The notes below the pieces were generated by a model. The model had not been told where the DNA came from. It ran no database searches and saw nothing but the letters and a program-made list of their open reading frames with translations. DNA of 64,000 bases. Origin: Rosa chinensis. Its lineage: Eukaryota; Streptophyta; Magnoliopsida; Rosales; Rosaceae. The translations under genes and the position numbers were made by a program. Every line of letters starts with the position of its first letter. The stretch's first letter is position 1. Location of the stretch: assembly GCF_002994745.2 (NCBI RefSeq), contig NC_037092.1:19637001-19701000 (forward strand), written 5' to 3'. Shown one piece after another: positions 24,399-36,461 of this stretch.

Positions 24399-24422
24399 AA
24401 AAAAAAAATGCATCGTATTAAA

Positions 24423-25195
24423 TACAGATAAGGGTTTTTGTCCATTTACCCCATTTCTAAGGGGTTTTTCCCCACCTACCCCATTAAGTTTTTTTAATTC
24501 CTCCTTACCCAAAACACTCTAAAGAAGTCTTCCCTAATACCCCATTAAGTTTTTTTTTTTTTTTTAAAGACTATTTTACCCTCACCCCTTTGTTACTGAG
24601 AGAGAGAGAGAGAGAAATAGAGAGACCACAAGAGACTTCGCCAGAGCCCGGTCATTTGCCGCAGGATTCCAGCCAACTTTCGCCGAAATTCAGTCACCGG
24701 TCTCCAGGATTCCGACCACCGGCCGCCGCCAACCAGACTTTTCTAAAAACCTCACCAGAGATTCCATAGGTCACCGGAAATGTTTATTGCCCCCCAATAG
24801 ACATCTATTGCCCCTCAAATAAAAGTTTGATTAAAAATAAACGAAGAGATTATATCAATTCAAAATGTCTATTACCCTCCAATGACGTCTATTGCCCCGA
24901 ATAGACATTCAAAACTTTTTTTTTTTTTTCCTTTCCTTCTATCCCATTCAAAAGTTTTGTGCACCCAAAAAATGCCTCTAGCACCCATGTCTTTCTTCGT
25001 CGGTGCACGTCATCTTTGCCGGTTGCAGACCTAGATTGTGAGAGTCCAACGACCGTATAATAGGCGGAAGGCGAAGTCATGGACGGCGTACGACGGCTCA
25101 GATTCATGAGTCACGGTCCAGAACTCGGCGTAGGGCATCCTTGCGACTTTGGATTTGTGGCCAAGAATCCTCCAATCAGAGTTCTTGACTGAGCA
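24423..25195. other. Intergenic, repeat-like, no gene recognised
   Basis: Contains two phrases TACCCCATTAAGTTTTTTT (24476 and 24538), a (GA)n microsatellite at about 24599-24615 and CATCTATTGCCCC-like repeats near 24800-24900. It looks like decayed transposon or 5'-leader DNA. A minus-strand open frame at 24889-25107 has no family signature and is not called a gene. Confidence 0.4.
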
Positions 25196-25199
25196 TCGA

Positions 25200-25822
25200 A
25201 CTTCCAGTTGGGATTAACAAATCAATATTAGCAGGAACAATCAACTTTCCCAGTCTAACTTCCCTTCCAGCTTTCTTTACAAGTTGAATTACAGGAGGAT
25301 ACAGCCTTAGAGACTTATTGATGATCATGTTCATCTGCATTAAGAAGATCGTAACAAAATGAGACAGAAAACAAATCTGACAATATCTACTGCTTACACA
25401 AGTAATGTAATTGTCATTGACATTCTTAAAGTTTTTAGTTTGGAAATGCCATCGGAATTTGGATTTTGTGTTCCAAATAATGTAAGACTTACTTTCTTCT
25501 TGCCAATCCTGATGGAGTGCCAGAAGAAAGACGTTCCAAGCCAGCAAATTAAACCATTAGTGGTTTCTTGTCTTGATCAGTACAATGCCTTGCACTGATC
25601 AATTATATCATCTATTGTGATTCTATATATGTCATTATTGTCATTATGATGAGTCTTCAGAAGTAATCCAAGAAAATCACCCCCAAAGTTGTGTTCATCC
25701 TACTAAGTACTCCTATGTTTTCTCTTTCATTTACAATCTCTCGTATCAAGTCACGTATTTTCTTCTCAAACTTCTCTGCTTCAATTTCATCACTAGTTTC
25801 GAAAAGTTTTATGCAATATATG
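25200..25822 (-). pseudogene. CYP749-like P450 fragment, exons 4 and 5 (head)
   Basis: Minus-strand copy of exon 4 (25490-25818) and the first part of exon 5 (25205-25336) of the P450 at 50349-52665. Exon 4 retains GGDFLGLLLKTHH, a stretch that the 50-kb copy has lost, and the I-helix region, but the I-helix start is damaged (CTGATCAAGAC where the other copy encodes FAGQ), giving a stop. Exon 5 reads NMIINKSLRLYPPVIQLVKK with the K-helix ExxR motif changed to KSLR, then stops matching after ANIDLLIP. The haem-binding half is missing here and a matching plus-strand piece lies at 42300. The left LTR of Athila-type element 2 begins just beyond exon 4, in what was intron 3. Confidence 0.85.
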
Positions 25823-25827
25823 GAATC

Positions 25828-27639
25828 TGACTTGATGCATATGCTCTCGCAAGCGTACGAATCGTTGTCAAATAAGGGAAGTATTTAGACCTTAGTTTAT
25901 CGTACCTCAGGGATTAGGTGTTGGACCTAACCAAGATAATTGGCGTTAGGATACTAAAAGCACAAAAGAAAAATAAAAGTAAAATAAAAACTATAAACAA
26001 TCAAGGCACAAGCCTTGGCAATGCTCGGCTTAGCTCACACCAAGCCTATTCAAAACCACTAACTTGTAGCCTCAAGGTGAATATGCACAATGAGTCGATG
26101 GATTCAATTATTGAGAGTTGATTTGAACTTAACAAAAAGTAATAAAATGCAAAGCGATTAATAAAAATGCAAGGAAATTAAACTAGAAAAGTGTGAACAA
26201 TATAATGAGAATGTCGGGTGCTAGGGGGGTTCCTTCACCCAAATCTCATGTGTCGGAAGCTAATCTAATATAGATGCAAATTTCCTACTTTGGCGGTAGT
26301 GGTATCCAAGACGATTCAAGGCTCAAGAACCGAAATTCCCTTTCATGGTATTCCTACTCCGGTTCAAGGGTCGTATGAACTCACTTGACATGAATTAGAG
26401 CCGGTTCAAGGGTCTCTAATTCACATCAAGAGGCCTAAAGATAGAAGAATTAGACTACTAAGCGACCCGCCCGTACATTCACGCAACGGGTGTAAATCAC
26501 CATGCTTATAACCCATCAAATACGAAATTGAAGGTTTCTAGCTTAGGAATTAGAGGGGGTCAAGCCTCTAACTCCATCCTAGACATGCTCAAAATACACA
26601 CCCTAGAGTTGACTAGGCTCCTAGACATGCATTAACCCAACAAAAATAGATATAAGCATCCATCATATGAAAATTGCATCATTACATTAAAATAAGCATC
26701 TTTTACACAAGATTTGGACTAGGGCACACAACCCTAGCCCCCAACAACAAATCTATTCACTACCCATCATTAAATAAACATTACTATACATAATTTAAAG
26801 AGGAACAAAGTGAAGAGAAGTAGGAGTAACAAGAACATGCCACAAATTGCTATAAAGCAATTATGGCTAGCCTTGATTTATGGCTCCCCACTTTTACCCA
26901 AATTTAAAGGTGATGAAATTTTTGATGCTTGGGCTTCCTCTTTGAAATTTGTGGAATTGATGAGAAGATGAAATCTTAGTGAGGTAGATCTTGGTGAGGG
27001 GAAGTGGATCTTGGTGAGGAAGTGTGAATCTTGGTAAGGTGGATCTTGGTGAGGTATATCTTGGTGAGGTGAAGAAAAGATGAGAAGGAGGAAAAGATGA
27101 GATGAATTAGAGGTGGGGTGGTTTCGGTGTTAGAGAGAAGAAGGAAGGCTGAAATGGGGTTGGTAAGAGAGAGGTCTGATGGGATCTTTTTTTGTGCAGC
27201 GGAATTGTGACTGAGGTTAGAGAGATAATAGGCCGTGTATATATATATGGAAGAGAGAGGAGAGAATTGTGGAGACTGATCAGCACATAAGAGGAAAGAA
27301 TGGATAGGGCCACGTGTTAGCATTTTGTGGTATGTGATCAAGGAAGAATAAACAGCTGCATGTGCATGTCTACTTAGAGTTAGGCTTAATTAAGCTTAAT
27401 TAGAGTTAGGCTTGATTAAGCAATTAAGCTTAATTAAGTAATTAACAAATCCACAATTTCATCCTCTTATCGAAAACTCAAATCTTCACCATTTTCGCGT
27501 CATTCTATCTCGTTTTCGCAACTCCGTTTATTTTCTATAATAAAAATAAAAATAAATTAATTACATAATAATTACTTTGGATATTAGCTTAATTCTAGTG
27601 TTTAGAATGTAATTACGCGCATAAAAATGCGTGTAATCA
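25828..27639 (-). repeat. Complete LTR of Athila-type element 2 (3' LTR)
   Basis: 1812 bp. On the plus strand it starts TGACTTGATGCATATGC and ends GTGTAATCA. It matches 36462-37717 over the first ~1250 bp with scattered differences. Near 26970-27075 it holds a short tandem array of the phrase ATCTTGGTGAGG(T) in about eight imperfect copies; the open frame across it is a by-product. Confidence 0.9.
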
Positions 27640-29752
27640 CACCCCACACTTGAACTTTGCTTGTCCCCAAGCAAACTAAATGAGACAAAATCTGAAAATC
27701 TACAAACTCACAAACATAAAGATAGTGTAGTATTAGCTTTTTCAACCATAACCCTCGGAGAACTAATTATGTAAATGATCATGCGGTCGACAATGCATAA
27801 CATAGGAATTATGAATTTGTAAGGCAATTAAGATGCACATGTGAGAAATGCTCAAGTATATGCATGTGTTGACCATGTGTCAAATCAATCCACCACAATC
27901 AAATAGGCATATAGAAGACCCGACATAACCCACTAAACTCACATAGGTTCACTAAATATTACTGCTCAAGTGTTTAGAGGCTATATGTGTTTCACTCAAA
28001 AACAATTTCACAATACGCGCCGCCAGATGGTTGCTTTTCGATCTCATCTCCGCTAGGTAGCTCACAAGATTCAAGATCAAGAGGTCTTTTATTTGATTGT
28101 AATGGGGTTAAGGGCAAGTGGCTAATAGAAATGAAGGATAAGGAAATACAAAGTTCATAGAAATCGGTGAAGCAACTCTCTCTTGTAGAGATATATGACT
28201 TTGTTTTCAAATGCTAACTCACTAACTCTAAACCCGATATACAACCTCCTAACTAAACTATGTAGTACTATTTCAGTTATTTATTTATTTTTTTTGAACT
28301 CTTTTTCTCTTTCTTTTTTTTTTTCTTTACACAATTTTTTTTTTCTTCTACTCTTCTTTTCCTTGAACTTTCTTTCTATTTTCACAAACCTTTTTTTTTT
28401 TTTTTAAGAACTTTCTTTTCTAAATAAATCACTCACCCCACACTTTATCTTTTGTAACCTCATACTTTTGACTTCTTTTTTTTCTTTTCTTCTGCAGCAC
28501 TCAAACATAAAGTCATTCTCTCGAATCGCTTCACCAACTACCATGGAAGGGTATGATAAAAATGTATAGGCTAGGTAGGAATTTGTGGTGCTAATGAACA
28601 AAAAGGCTAAATATATAAATAGGCTCAAAGTGGCAATCTAGTGGTAAATATTTTTTTGGGCACATGCTTCTTTGGCCATGGTGGTATTAACCTAATTGCC
28701 TCAATCCTTTCTATCCCGTCGCAAGCTAAAAGTAGCCTCGAGAGGTCTCAAGCAAGTTCTAGATACGCAATGTCATGAAATTGTACACACATGAAATAAA
28801 AAGTGAATGAACAATGCATACACTATATTAGGCTCAAAAGCTCACAAATAAGGCATGCAAGTTAATCAAATAATCTATATGCTTCTCTAACTATAATGAA
28901 CCAACCTAACCATAGGCTATGTGCAAACATGTAGTCAAGCATAGATCACATATACACTTAATTACAAAACAAATTCAAAGTCCTAGATCGTGCTTAGTCT
29001 ATCCACAACCATAACAAGCTAAGTCCATGTCTCGTCATTGGGGTTGGAAAAAGGCATTAACCACTAAAATATAATTACAAAAAGCTAATCTAATATTTTT
29101 TTTTAGTGACGAAAATAGGGCCCCCGAGTCCTCACCCCCACACTTAAAACCAACATTGTCCTCAATGTTGTAAAGTGAGCTCGAAAGCTAAATCCGTGTC
29201 GGAGTTAGGCATAAGAGTGAAGTCATGGTGAAAGCACAAAAATTAACTATGAAAATAGAAATCTAAGGGCGGAGTAAAGTTATGGAAAACCCCCTTTGTC
29301 GACCCTCCATTGCTCACGACCCTTGGAGAAGACTAATATGAAACACAAACCTTAAGGCACAAGGCCTTGACTTCCTTGTCATATGTTCCATAATAGCTCT
29401 AGGTGCTCATGAAAAGATCAACCCCATTGAGAAATGTGTAGTGTTCAAGAGCAATGCATCATAAATAGCTCATCAAGGAAAAAGGACAAGGGTCCTCCAT
29501 TAAGCTCGTGATCTTAATCCCATCAACTCACAACCCAAAATCATCCTCCATGAACTCCACATAAGAATTGTAGCTCAAAATATCTCCTTATTCTCCACAC
29601 TCCAAGCACCTCCCAACCTCCCAAAAAGATGGCTAAATAGCCTTCTTGATGCAAAATGAACAAGAGAGAACATCACAAGTAATGCTAGGATTGCCTCCCT
29701 AGCGAGCGCTTTGTTTAAGGACTTCATTGCCGGTCCATATGTTAAGGGTGAG
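27640..29752 (-). other. 3' non-coding region of Athila-type element 2
   Basis: About 2.1 kb between the pol stop and the 3' LTR, without a recognised envelope-like frame. It carries T-rich runs (28260-28410) and three G-rich (element sense) modules at 27641-27683, 28431-28450 and 29131-29171. The outer two are next to perfect hairpins. Confidence 0.7.
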
Positions 29753-32551
29753 TCAAGGGACATCTTGAAAGGTGATCTCCTCCTCTTGAGTGTCAAATGT
29801 GGTGTCTAAGTAAGGTTTCAATCGATGCCCATTTACCTTGAAGGGTTCCCCACCATGAAGATTCTTGATTGTGATAGTACCATGAGGGAAAACTTCAACT
29901 ACCTCAAAAGGTCCGCTCCACCAAGATCTCAACTTTCCGGAAAATAACTTGAGCCTAGAATTGTATAGGAGAACTTTTTGCTTGGGAAGAAATGTCTTCT
30001 TCACCAATTTTCGATCATGGATCACCTTAGTCTTCTCCTTAAACAATTTGGCACTTTCATATGCCTCTTCCCGGATCTCCTCCAACTCACAAAGATCAAG
30101 CTTCCGCTTCTCACCACTTGCTTCCAAGTCAAAATTCAAAAATTTGATAGCCCACATAGCTTTGTGCTCAAGCTCGACCGGATGGTGACAATTCTTTCCA
30201 TAGCATAAGCGGAAAGGAGACATGCCAATAGGAGTCTTATATGCGGTCCGATAGGCCCATAAAGCATCATCAAGTTTAATGGCCCAATCCTTCCTAGAAG
30301 AGTTTACCGTCTTTTCTAAAATTCTCTTAATCTCCCTATTTGACACCTCTACTTGACCGGAGGTTTGAGGGTGGTAAGGTGTGGCAACCTTATGCTTGAC
30401 TCCGTATTTCCTCAACAAAGCATCAAAAGTTCGGTTGATAAAATGTGTGCCGCCATCACTAATAATAATCCTAGGAGTCCCAAATCGAGAGAAAATATGC
30501 TCTTTCAAGAACTTGGTGACTACCTTAGAATCATTCTTCCTTGTGGCCTTAGCTTCAACCCACTTCGAAACATAATCAACCGCGACTATGATATACTCAT
30601 TCCCATGAGATTTTGGAAATGGTCCCATAAAGTCTATCCCCCAACAATCAAAAATCTCAACCTCCATAATATTGGTGAGAGGCATTTGGTCCTTGGAGGA
30701 TATATTCCCGGTCCTTTGACATCTATAAGAATGACAATCTCGAAACAAAGTAGGCCAAAAGAAACCGGACTGAAGAATCTTGAAAGTTGTCCTCCTCCCA
30801 CCAAAATGACCTCCACACAAAGATGAGTGGCACAATGAAATAATCTCTGGGACCTCCCATTGAGGAATACATATTCTAATCACCTGGTCCTTACCCATCT
30901 TCCATAGGTATGGGTCATCCCAAATATATGACCGAGCATCTCTAAGAAACTTCTTTCTGGCCTGTGCATTATAGTTATCAGGAATGAAAGTACAATTGCT
31001 AGCCCAATAATTCACTAAGTCCACAAACCAAGGCATCTCAGTGTCAACATGGAATAAGTACTTATCCGGAAAATGCTCAATCAAGGGTATATCAGAAGAG
31101 TCTCCGCCATACTCAAGTCTAGATAAATGATCTGCAACAAGGTTCTCTCTACCCGGCTTGTCCTTGATCTCTATATCAAACTCCTGGAGTAATAACACCC
31201 AACGAATCAAACAAGGCTTGGCATCCTTCTTGCTCAACAAATATCTCAATGCCACATGATCCGTGTGAACAATCACCTTACTCCCAAGAAGATAACTCCG
31301 AAACTTCTCCAATGCAAAAATAATAGCAAGAAGCTCCTTCTCGGTCGTAGTGTAATGGACTTGTGCATCATTTAGAGTCCGGGAAGCATAATATATCACA
31401 TGGAGTGCTCGCACAATCCTTTGACCCAAAACAGCACCCATAGCAAAATCTGAAGCGTCGCACATCAACTCAAATGTTCTATTCCAATCATGTGCAATCA
31501 TGATAGGTGCGTGAGTCAACTTCTCCTTAAGTAGCTCAAAAGCCTGTAAACACTCTGAAGTGAAATCAAATGGCACATCCTTGCCTAGCAAGTCACACAA
31601 TGGCTTGGTGATCTTAGAGAAATCTGGAATAAAGCGTCTATAAAAGCCAGCATGCCCAAGGAAACTCCTAACTCCTTTCACATTCTTCGGTGGTGGTAAA
31701 CTAGAAATCAACTCAATCTTCGTCTTATCCACCTCAATGCCACGTGATGATACTACATGCCCTAACACAATACCCTCTTCCACCATAAAGTGGCACTTCT
31801 CCCAATTGAGGACCAAATTGGTCTCCTCACACCGTTTGAGAACAAGGGTCAAGTGTTGGAGACAATCATCAAAAGTATCTCCATGAATCGAGAAATCATC
31901 CATAAAGATCTCCATAAAGCGATCAGTCATGTCATGGAACAATGCCATCATACACCTCTGAAAAGTAGCAAGTGCATTGCAAAGTCCAAAAGGCATCCTC
32001 CTATATGCAAAAGTACCAAATGGGCATGTGAAAGTAGTCTTCTCCTGGTCTTCCTTAGCAATAGCAATCTGATTATACCCTGAATAGCCATCTAAGAAAC
32101 AATAGTGGCTATGACCTGCTAGTCTCTCTAACATGTGATCAATGAAAGGTAATGGAAAATAATCATTCCTTGTTGCTCCATTAAGCTTTCTATAATCAAT
32201 ACAAACCCTTCATCCATTCTGAACTTGCTGTGGCACATCTTCACCCTTTTCATTCTGCAGTATTACTGTAATTCCTCCCTTTTTAGGGACAACTTGAACT
32301 GGTGAAACCCATGGAGAATCAGAAATCGGGAAAATAACTCCAACATCTAGAAGCTTAATAATCTCCTTCTTCACTACCTCCATCATGGGAGGATTCAACC
32401 TCCTCTGAGCTTCCCTAGTGGGCTTACACCCCTCCTCCAAGTAAATGTGATGCTGACACTTGGATGGACTAATGCCTTTGATATCGGCAATGGTCCAACC
32501 AATAGCTCTCTTATGCTCACGTAATACCAGCAAAAGTTTTATCTTCCTCAA
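29753..32551 (-). pseudogene. Athila-type Pol (RT-RNase H-integrase) of element 2
   Basis: In element order: RT start (WVSPVQVVPKKGG), RT catalytic [29 protein letters not shown], RNase H ([26 protein letters not shown] and VADHLSRL), zinc-binding and integrase core ([22 protein letters not shown] and [18 protein letters not shown]). It ends near [15 protein letters not shown] at 29753. The RT frame is interrupted by a TGA at 32210-32212 before [10 protein letters not shown]. At its upstream end the frame differs from that of protease, caused by an extra A in a run near 32535. The 793-codon stretch from 32134 is uninterrupted. Its integrase zinc finger has CHSYRCQ where CDRCQ is usual. It cannot make a complete Pol. 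Confidence 0.9.
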
Positions 32552-35500
32552 CTTTACTCAACTTTGATGAGATAATCACAGTTAATGTACTCCCCTCTCG
32601 TAAAAATGCATATCTCAAAGTCGAAGGTAATGTCTTTAGCTCCAAATCTGGTGGGGTCTCATATGAAGGAATAGGTGGTGTAGTAGAAGGTGGCAAAGGT
32701 AAAACTGGTGGAACACGTCTAGGCAAATATGGTGTCAATACCTCTAAGTGTGCAATAGCCTCAACATGCTCCTTACTCTCAAATTCGGTTCCACATTGAG
32801 CAATGCAAGTCTCCATGTAATCCGTCGATGAATGCTTAATAAAATTCTTCCCAACAATATCATCCATAACATCAATCCAGAAGCACTCATCAAGATGATA
32901 TAACGGGCTCCTCATAGCATCAAAAATTCGAAACCCAATAGTAGTGTCAAAGACTGTCATGGTGAGTAAACCCTTCTTAACATCAATCTTGACCCCGACA
33001 GTCGCCATAAATGCTCTACCAAAAATTATAGGTAACTCATCATCATCATCCTCATAAGGAGGGTCCATGTCAAGTACAACAAAATCGGTCGGCACATAGA
33101 GCTCATTTACCTTGACAAGAACGTCCTCCACCACTCCACGAGGGTACTTGATACTCCTATCCGCCATCTTAAGCTTGATCTTTAGAGGCTTGATCGACTT
33201 CAATGACAAAGTCTTGTACACATCATAAGGCATAAGGTTGATGCTAGCCCTCAAATCTAACAATGCTCGATCAAAGCTTCGTGACCCAATGGTACAAGGA
33301 ATAGTAAAAGACCCAGGGTCACTAAGCTTAGGAGGCAACCTCCTTTGAAGTACGGCCGACACATGCTCACTCAAGTACACATCCTCATTCTCCACAAACT
33401 TCCTCTTATTAGTGCACATGTCCTTCAAGCACTTTGCATAGACCGGAACTTTCTTGATGGCATCAAGTAATGGGATATTGATGTTAACGGACTTGAATAG
33501 CTCAATGAACTCTTGCTTTTGTATCTCCCTCCTCTTCTTTTGATCTTGAGCCCTCTTAACTTGTGGATACGGAAGTCTAGGCTCCAATGGAGTCAAATCA
33601 AAAGGTGGAGAAAAAGTGAGACTCCTCCTTGAACCCCTAAGGGTGGTAACCGTCCTACTAGGGTTCTTAGCCCTCAAGGCCTCGCCTAGTGTAGAATGGA
33701 TTGGTCCACTCCTATCCCTAGAATCCAAAGGTATATGAGAATAGTCTTCCTCCTTATTACTTCCCCCTTGATGTTGTTCCCGATGCTTACTAGATGATGA
33801 AATAGGCGGTGAATCATTAGAACTCAAATTTGAAAATGTAGCCCGACTAGTAGAATGATCCCTAGAGGTGTTTTCGGCCAAGCTAGGATCCGTAGCCTTC
33901 ACGGCCTCACCTTGCTTAGTAGGGCTGAAACCTTCCTCATCCCTAGAACTCAATCGTGAAGACAAACCATGTGTATCAGTATAAGTAGATGAAGTAGCTT
34001 CCGCCTTATTCCTCCCCCCTTGATGAAGATCCCTAGGTGATGATAAAAGAATAGTGGGGCCAAAATGCACATGCTTAGGCGGTGCGGATGAAGAATTAGA
34101 AGCTTGAGACTTTGAAGATGTAGAATGAGATAAAGAGGTCTTCCTTCCTGGTGCACCTCCGGGAAGTACATTTTTTTCCTCCCCGGCTTCCTTACCCACC
34201 CCCTTATTTCTTCCTTTTGTATACAAAGTCACATCACCCACTCCAATTCCCGAGGGTACATTTTCTTCCCCCCAGTTCCCATCCTCCTTTGAAATAAAAG
34301 TACGATGCATATGCGCATTATCATTAGCAACATGACCAAGAGGTACATTTTCTTCCCCGTTGGCCCATATGAATGCAACAAATTGTCATCATCACTATCA
34401 ATGCAATCCTCTACTAACACATGATCATCATCATTAGAATATGAAAGTGAAGAGTGGGGATCATGTATAGGAGTGGGAACATATGTATCATAAGAATGTG
34501 ATATGGTAGAAGTGGGAGCATACATATCATCATACACATTAAAATGGGAGTTGGCAAGTGTAGGCATGCGTACCTTATTGTCATAAATCCTCCCACTTCG
34601 AAGTGTAGTAATAGCCTTAGCTTGCTCATATCTCGGATTTGGATCTGGTTGTATAGGTAATGCACCTTGTGGGCATGCTCCAAGCTCTCTAGCTAATTGA
34701 CCCATTTGAACTTCTAACTTTCCCATACTTTGAGCAAGAGAACTTTGACTTTGTGTAAGAACCAAAATATTTTGCTCCGTCTTCACTTGAGATTTGGTCA
34801 ATGCGGTTAGTAACTCTTCCATATGGTTCTTTGTAGGCTCTTGGGTAGCATTAGGCACCCCTTGAAGAACTTGCCTATTTTGGAATCTGGGAGGTGCATT
34901 TTGTGCATGAGAACCATAAGAAACTCCATGAGAAGTACCAAATGAAGACCCTTGGCCATGAGAGAAATGAAGAATATGGTCCTTGTTGCCCTCCATAAGA
35001 ATAAACACCACCTTGTTGTGCACTAGAAGATCCTCCACTATCTCTCCATGAGAAGTTTGGGTGATTTCTCCACCCCGGATTATAAGTACTTGAATAGGGA
35101 TCATTCCTTGGTCGGTTAGGAAAACTACCAACCACTTTAGCATGCTCATCAACAAAATCCGAATAGCTAAAGGCAAAATGACACTCACTAGTAGCATGTG
35201 TAGGCGACTCACAAAGTAGACATAAGGATGAAGGCATAGAGGCGGCCTTTACATGATGTGTAGGTGCACCATGCTCTTGAGCTTGAAGAAGTAGATCAAG
35301 CTTCCTCTCAAGCTTTCTATAATCCGCACTAGAGCTCTCTTGGGCAACCCGTGTCTCATGAGTGCTCTTGGTGTCATAATATGGATCTTTCCTCAATCTT
35401 TCTCTCCTAGAGTCATGATCATCCCATTGCCTAGATTGTCGACCCAAGTGCTCAAGTATATCCCATGCCTCGGTTTGACCATGACTATGAAATGAACCTT

Positions 35501-36238
35501 GTGCGGCAACATCAACCCTCCTCCTCTCATGTGGTAACAAACCACCATAGAAGCCATCAATCATCATTGACTTAGTCAAACCATGATGGGGACATGCATT
35601 GCAAATATCCTTGTACCTATCTCATGCCTCCCAAAATGTCTCATGATCGCGTTGAGCGAAGAGTAAGAGCTCATGTCTCATGCTAGTGGTCTTGTGTGGT
35701 GGATAGTAAGCATCCAAGAAAGTATCTGTCAACTCATCCCATGATCGTATACTCCTTGGTTGTAGCTTCAAAAACCATCCCTTTTCATCATGAAAGGAAA
35801 TAACCGCATCTTGAACTCACCTTCCGGAAGTCCACCCTTTGACATAGTGCTCACAATCGCCTCAAAATCTTGCATGTGGTTGATGGCCTTCTCGGATGGC
35901 ATCCCACCGAAAATAGGCAAGATGCTCAATTGTTGTGGCTTGATCTCAAAGTCCACATCTCTATCTGGAAGTACTAAGCATGATGCCGTATTGGTCATAG
36001 AAGGTCTAGAGAACTCCCGAATAGGTCTCTCCGCCATCTCTCTAACCGGTGATCTAATCGGACTCGGTGAGGGATCTCTTGGAGGTACTCTTGGCCTTGG
36101 AGGTGTTTGTGAACGATGTCTTGGCCTTTGTCTAGGTAATCTTTGAAAAGTGTGACCACTTCTCAAATTGATAGGTAGTAACGTGTTGCTCATACACCTA
36201 TAAAGAAACACTAGAAAATTAAGCACCTCAATAACCAA
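32517..36238 (-). pseudogene. Athila-type Gag-protease of element 2
   Basis: Gag starts at or near 36196 (MSNTLLPINLRSGHTF). The first frame ends near 35768 by a frameshift. The next stretch has a TGA in place of a Trp codon (ETFWEA-stop-DRYKD) near 35622. Later frames (35579-34875, 35212-34229 and 34310-32517) each overlap the next, showing several small indels. A knuckle-like LCLLCESPTHATSEC lies near 35215. The protease active site reads LLDLRASINLMPYD where the related element 1 has DLGAS, so the catalytic Gly is Arg. PIIFGRAFMATVGVKIDVKK follows. A long Ser/His/Asn-rich segment between gag and protease (33600-34300) is low complexity. Confidence 0.85.
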
Positions 36239-36443
36239 ATAAACACAAAATATTCACCAAGTTTACTAACCACAAAATTTGATAATTAATTAGAGGGTGA
36301 GAAAAGAAGGAGACTTAACAAGTAGTGAAAAATAAAGTTAGAAACTAAACAACTAAACAAGGAAACAAGAAATAAAAATAAAAGTATGCTAAAAGTGACC
36401 CTAAATGCCAATTACCAAAGGATTAAGATCCAAAGACCCTAAT

Positions 36444-36460
36444 CCCCGGCAACGGTGCCA
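36444..36460 (-). other. Primer binding site, tRNA-Asp type
   Basis: Plus-strand CCCCGGCAACGGTGCCA, one base inside the right LTR. It matches the recalled 3' end of plant tRNA-Asp at 16 of 17 positions. Confidence 0.85.
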
Positions 36461-36461
36461 T

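Larger units (their letters stand above)
2126..24422 (+). mobile_element. Putative non-LTR insertion, outermost layer of nest
   Basis: ATCGTATTAAA occurs at 2127-2137 and again at 24412-24422, the second copy three bases after an A-tract. If the Athila element and the foldback MITE are removed, 2138-3074 joins 23893-23983, whose end reads CCCTCAACAAC plus an A-tract. That fits a truncated non-LTR retroelement with a poly-A tail and an 11-bp target-site duplication. No reverse transcriptase frame was found in the roughly 1 kb of body; 2200-2900 is GC-richer than its surroundings and has no recognised product. The repeat and tail are visible; the element class is inferred. Confidence 0.4.

Noticed and set aside
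24889..25107. Minus-strand 72-codon frame.
   Set aside because: No motif, starts beside a poly-T run and lies in repeat-like DNA.
26976..27341. Frame with SPRSTSPHQDLPH-type repeats that could look like a repetitive protein.
   Set aside because: It is the translation of a short tandem repeat within the LTR of Athila-type element 2, also present in the other LTR.
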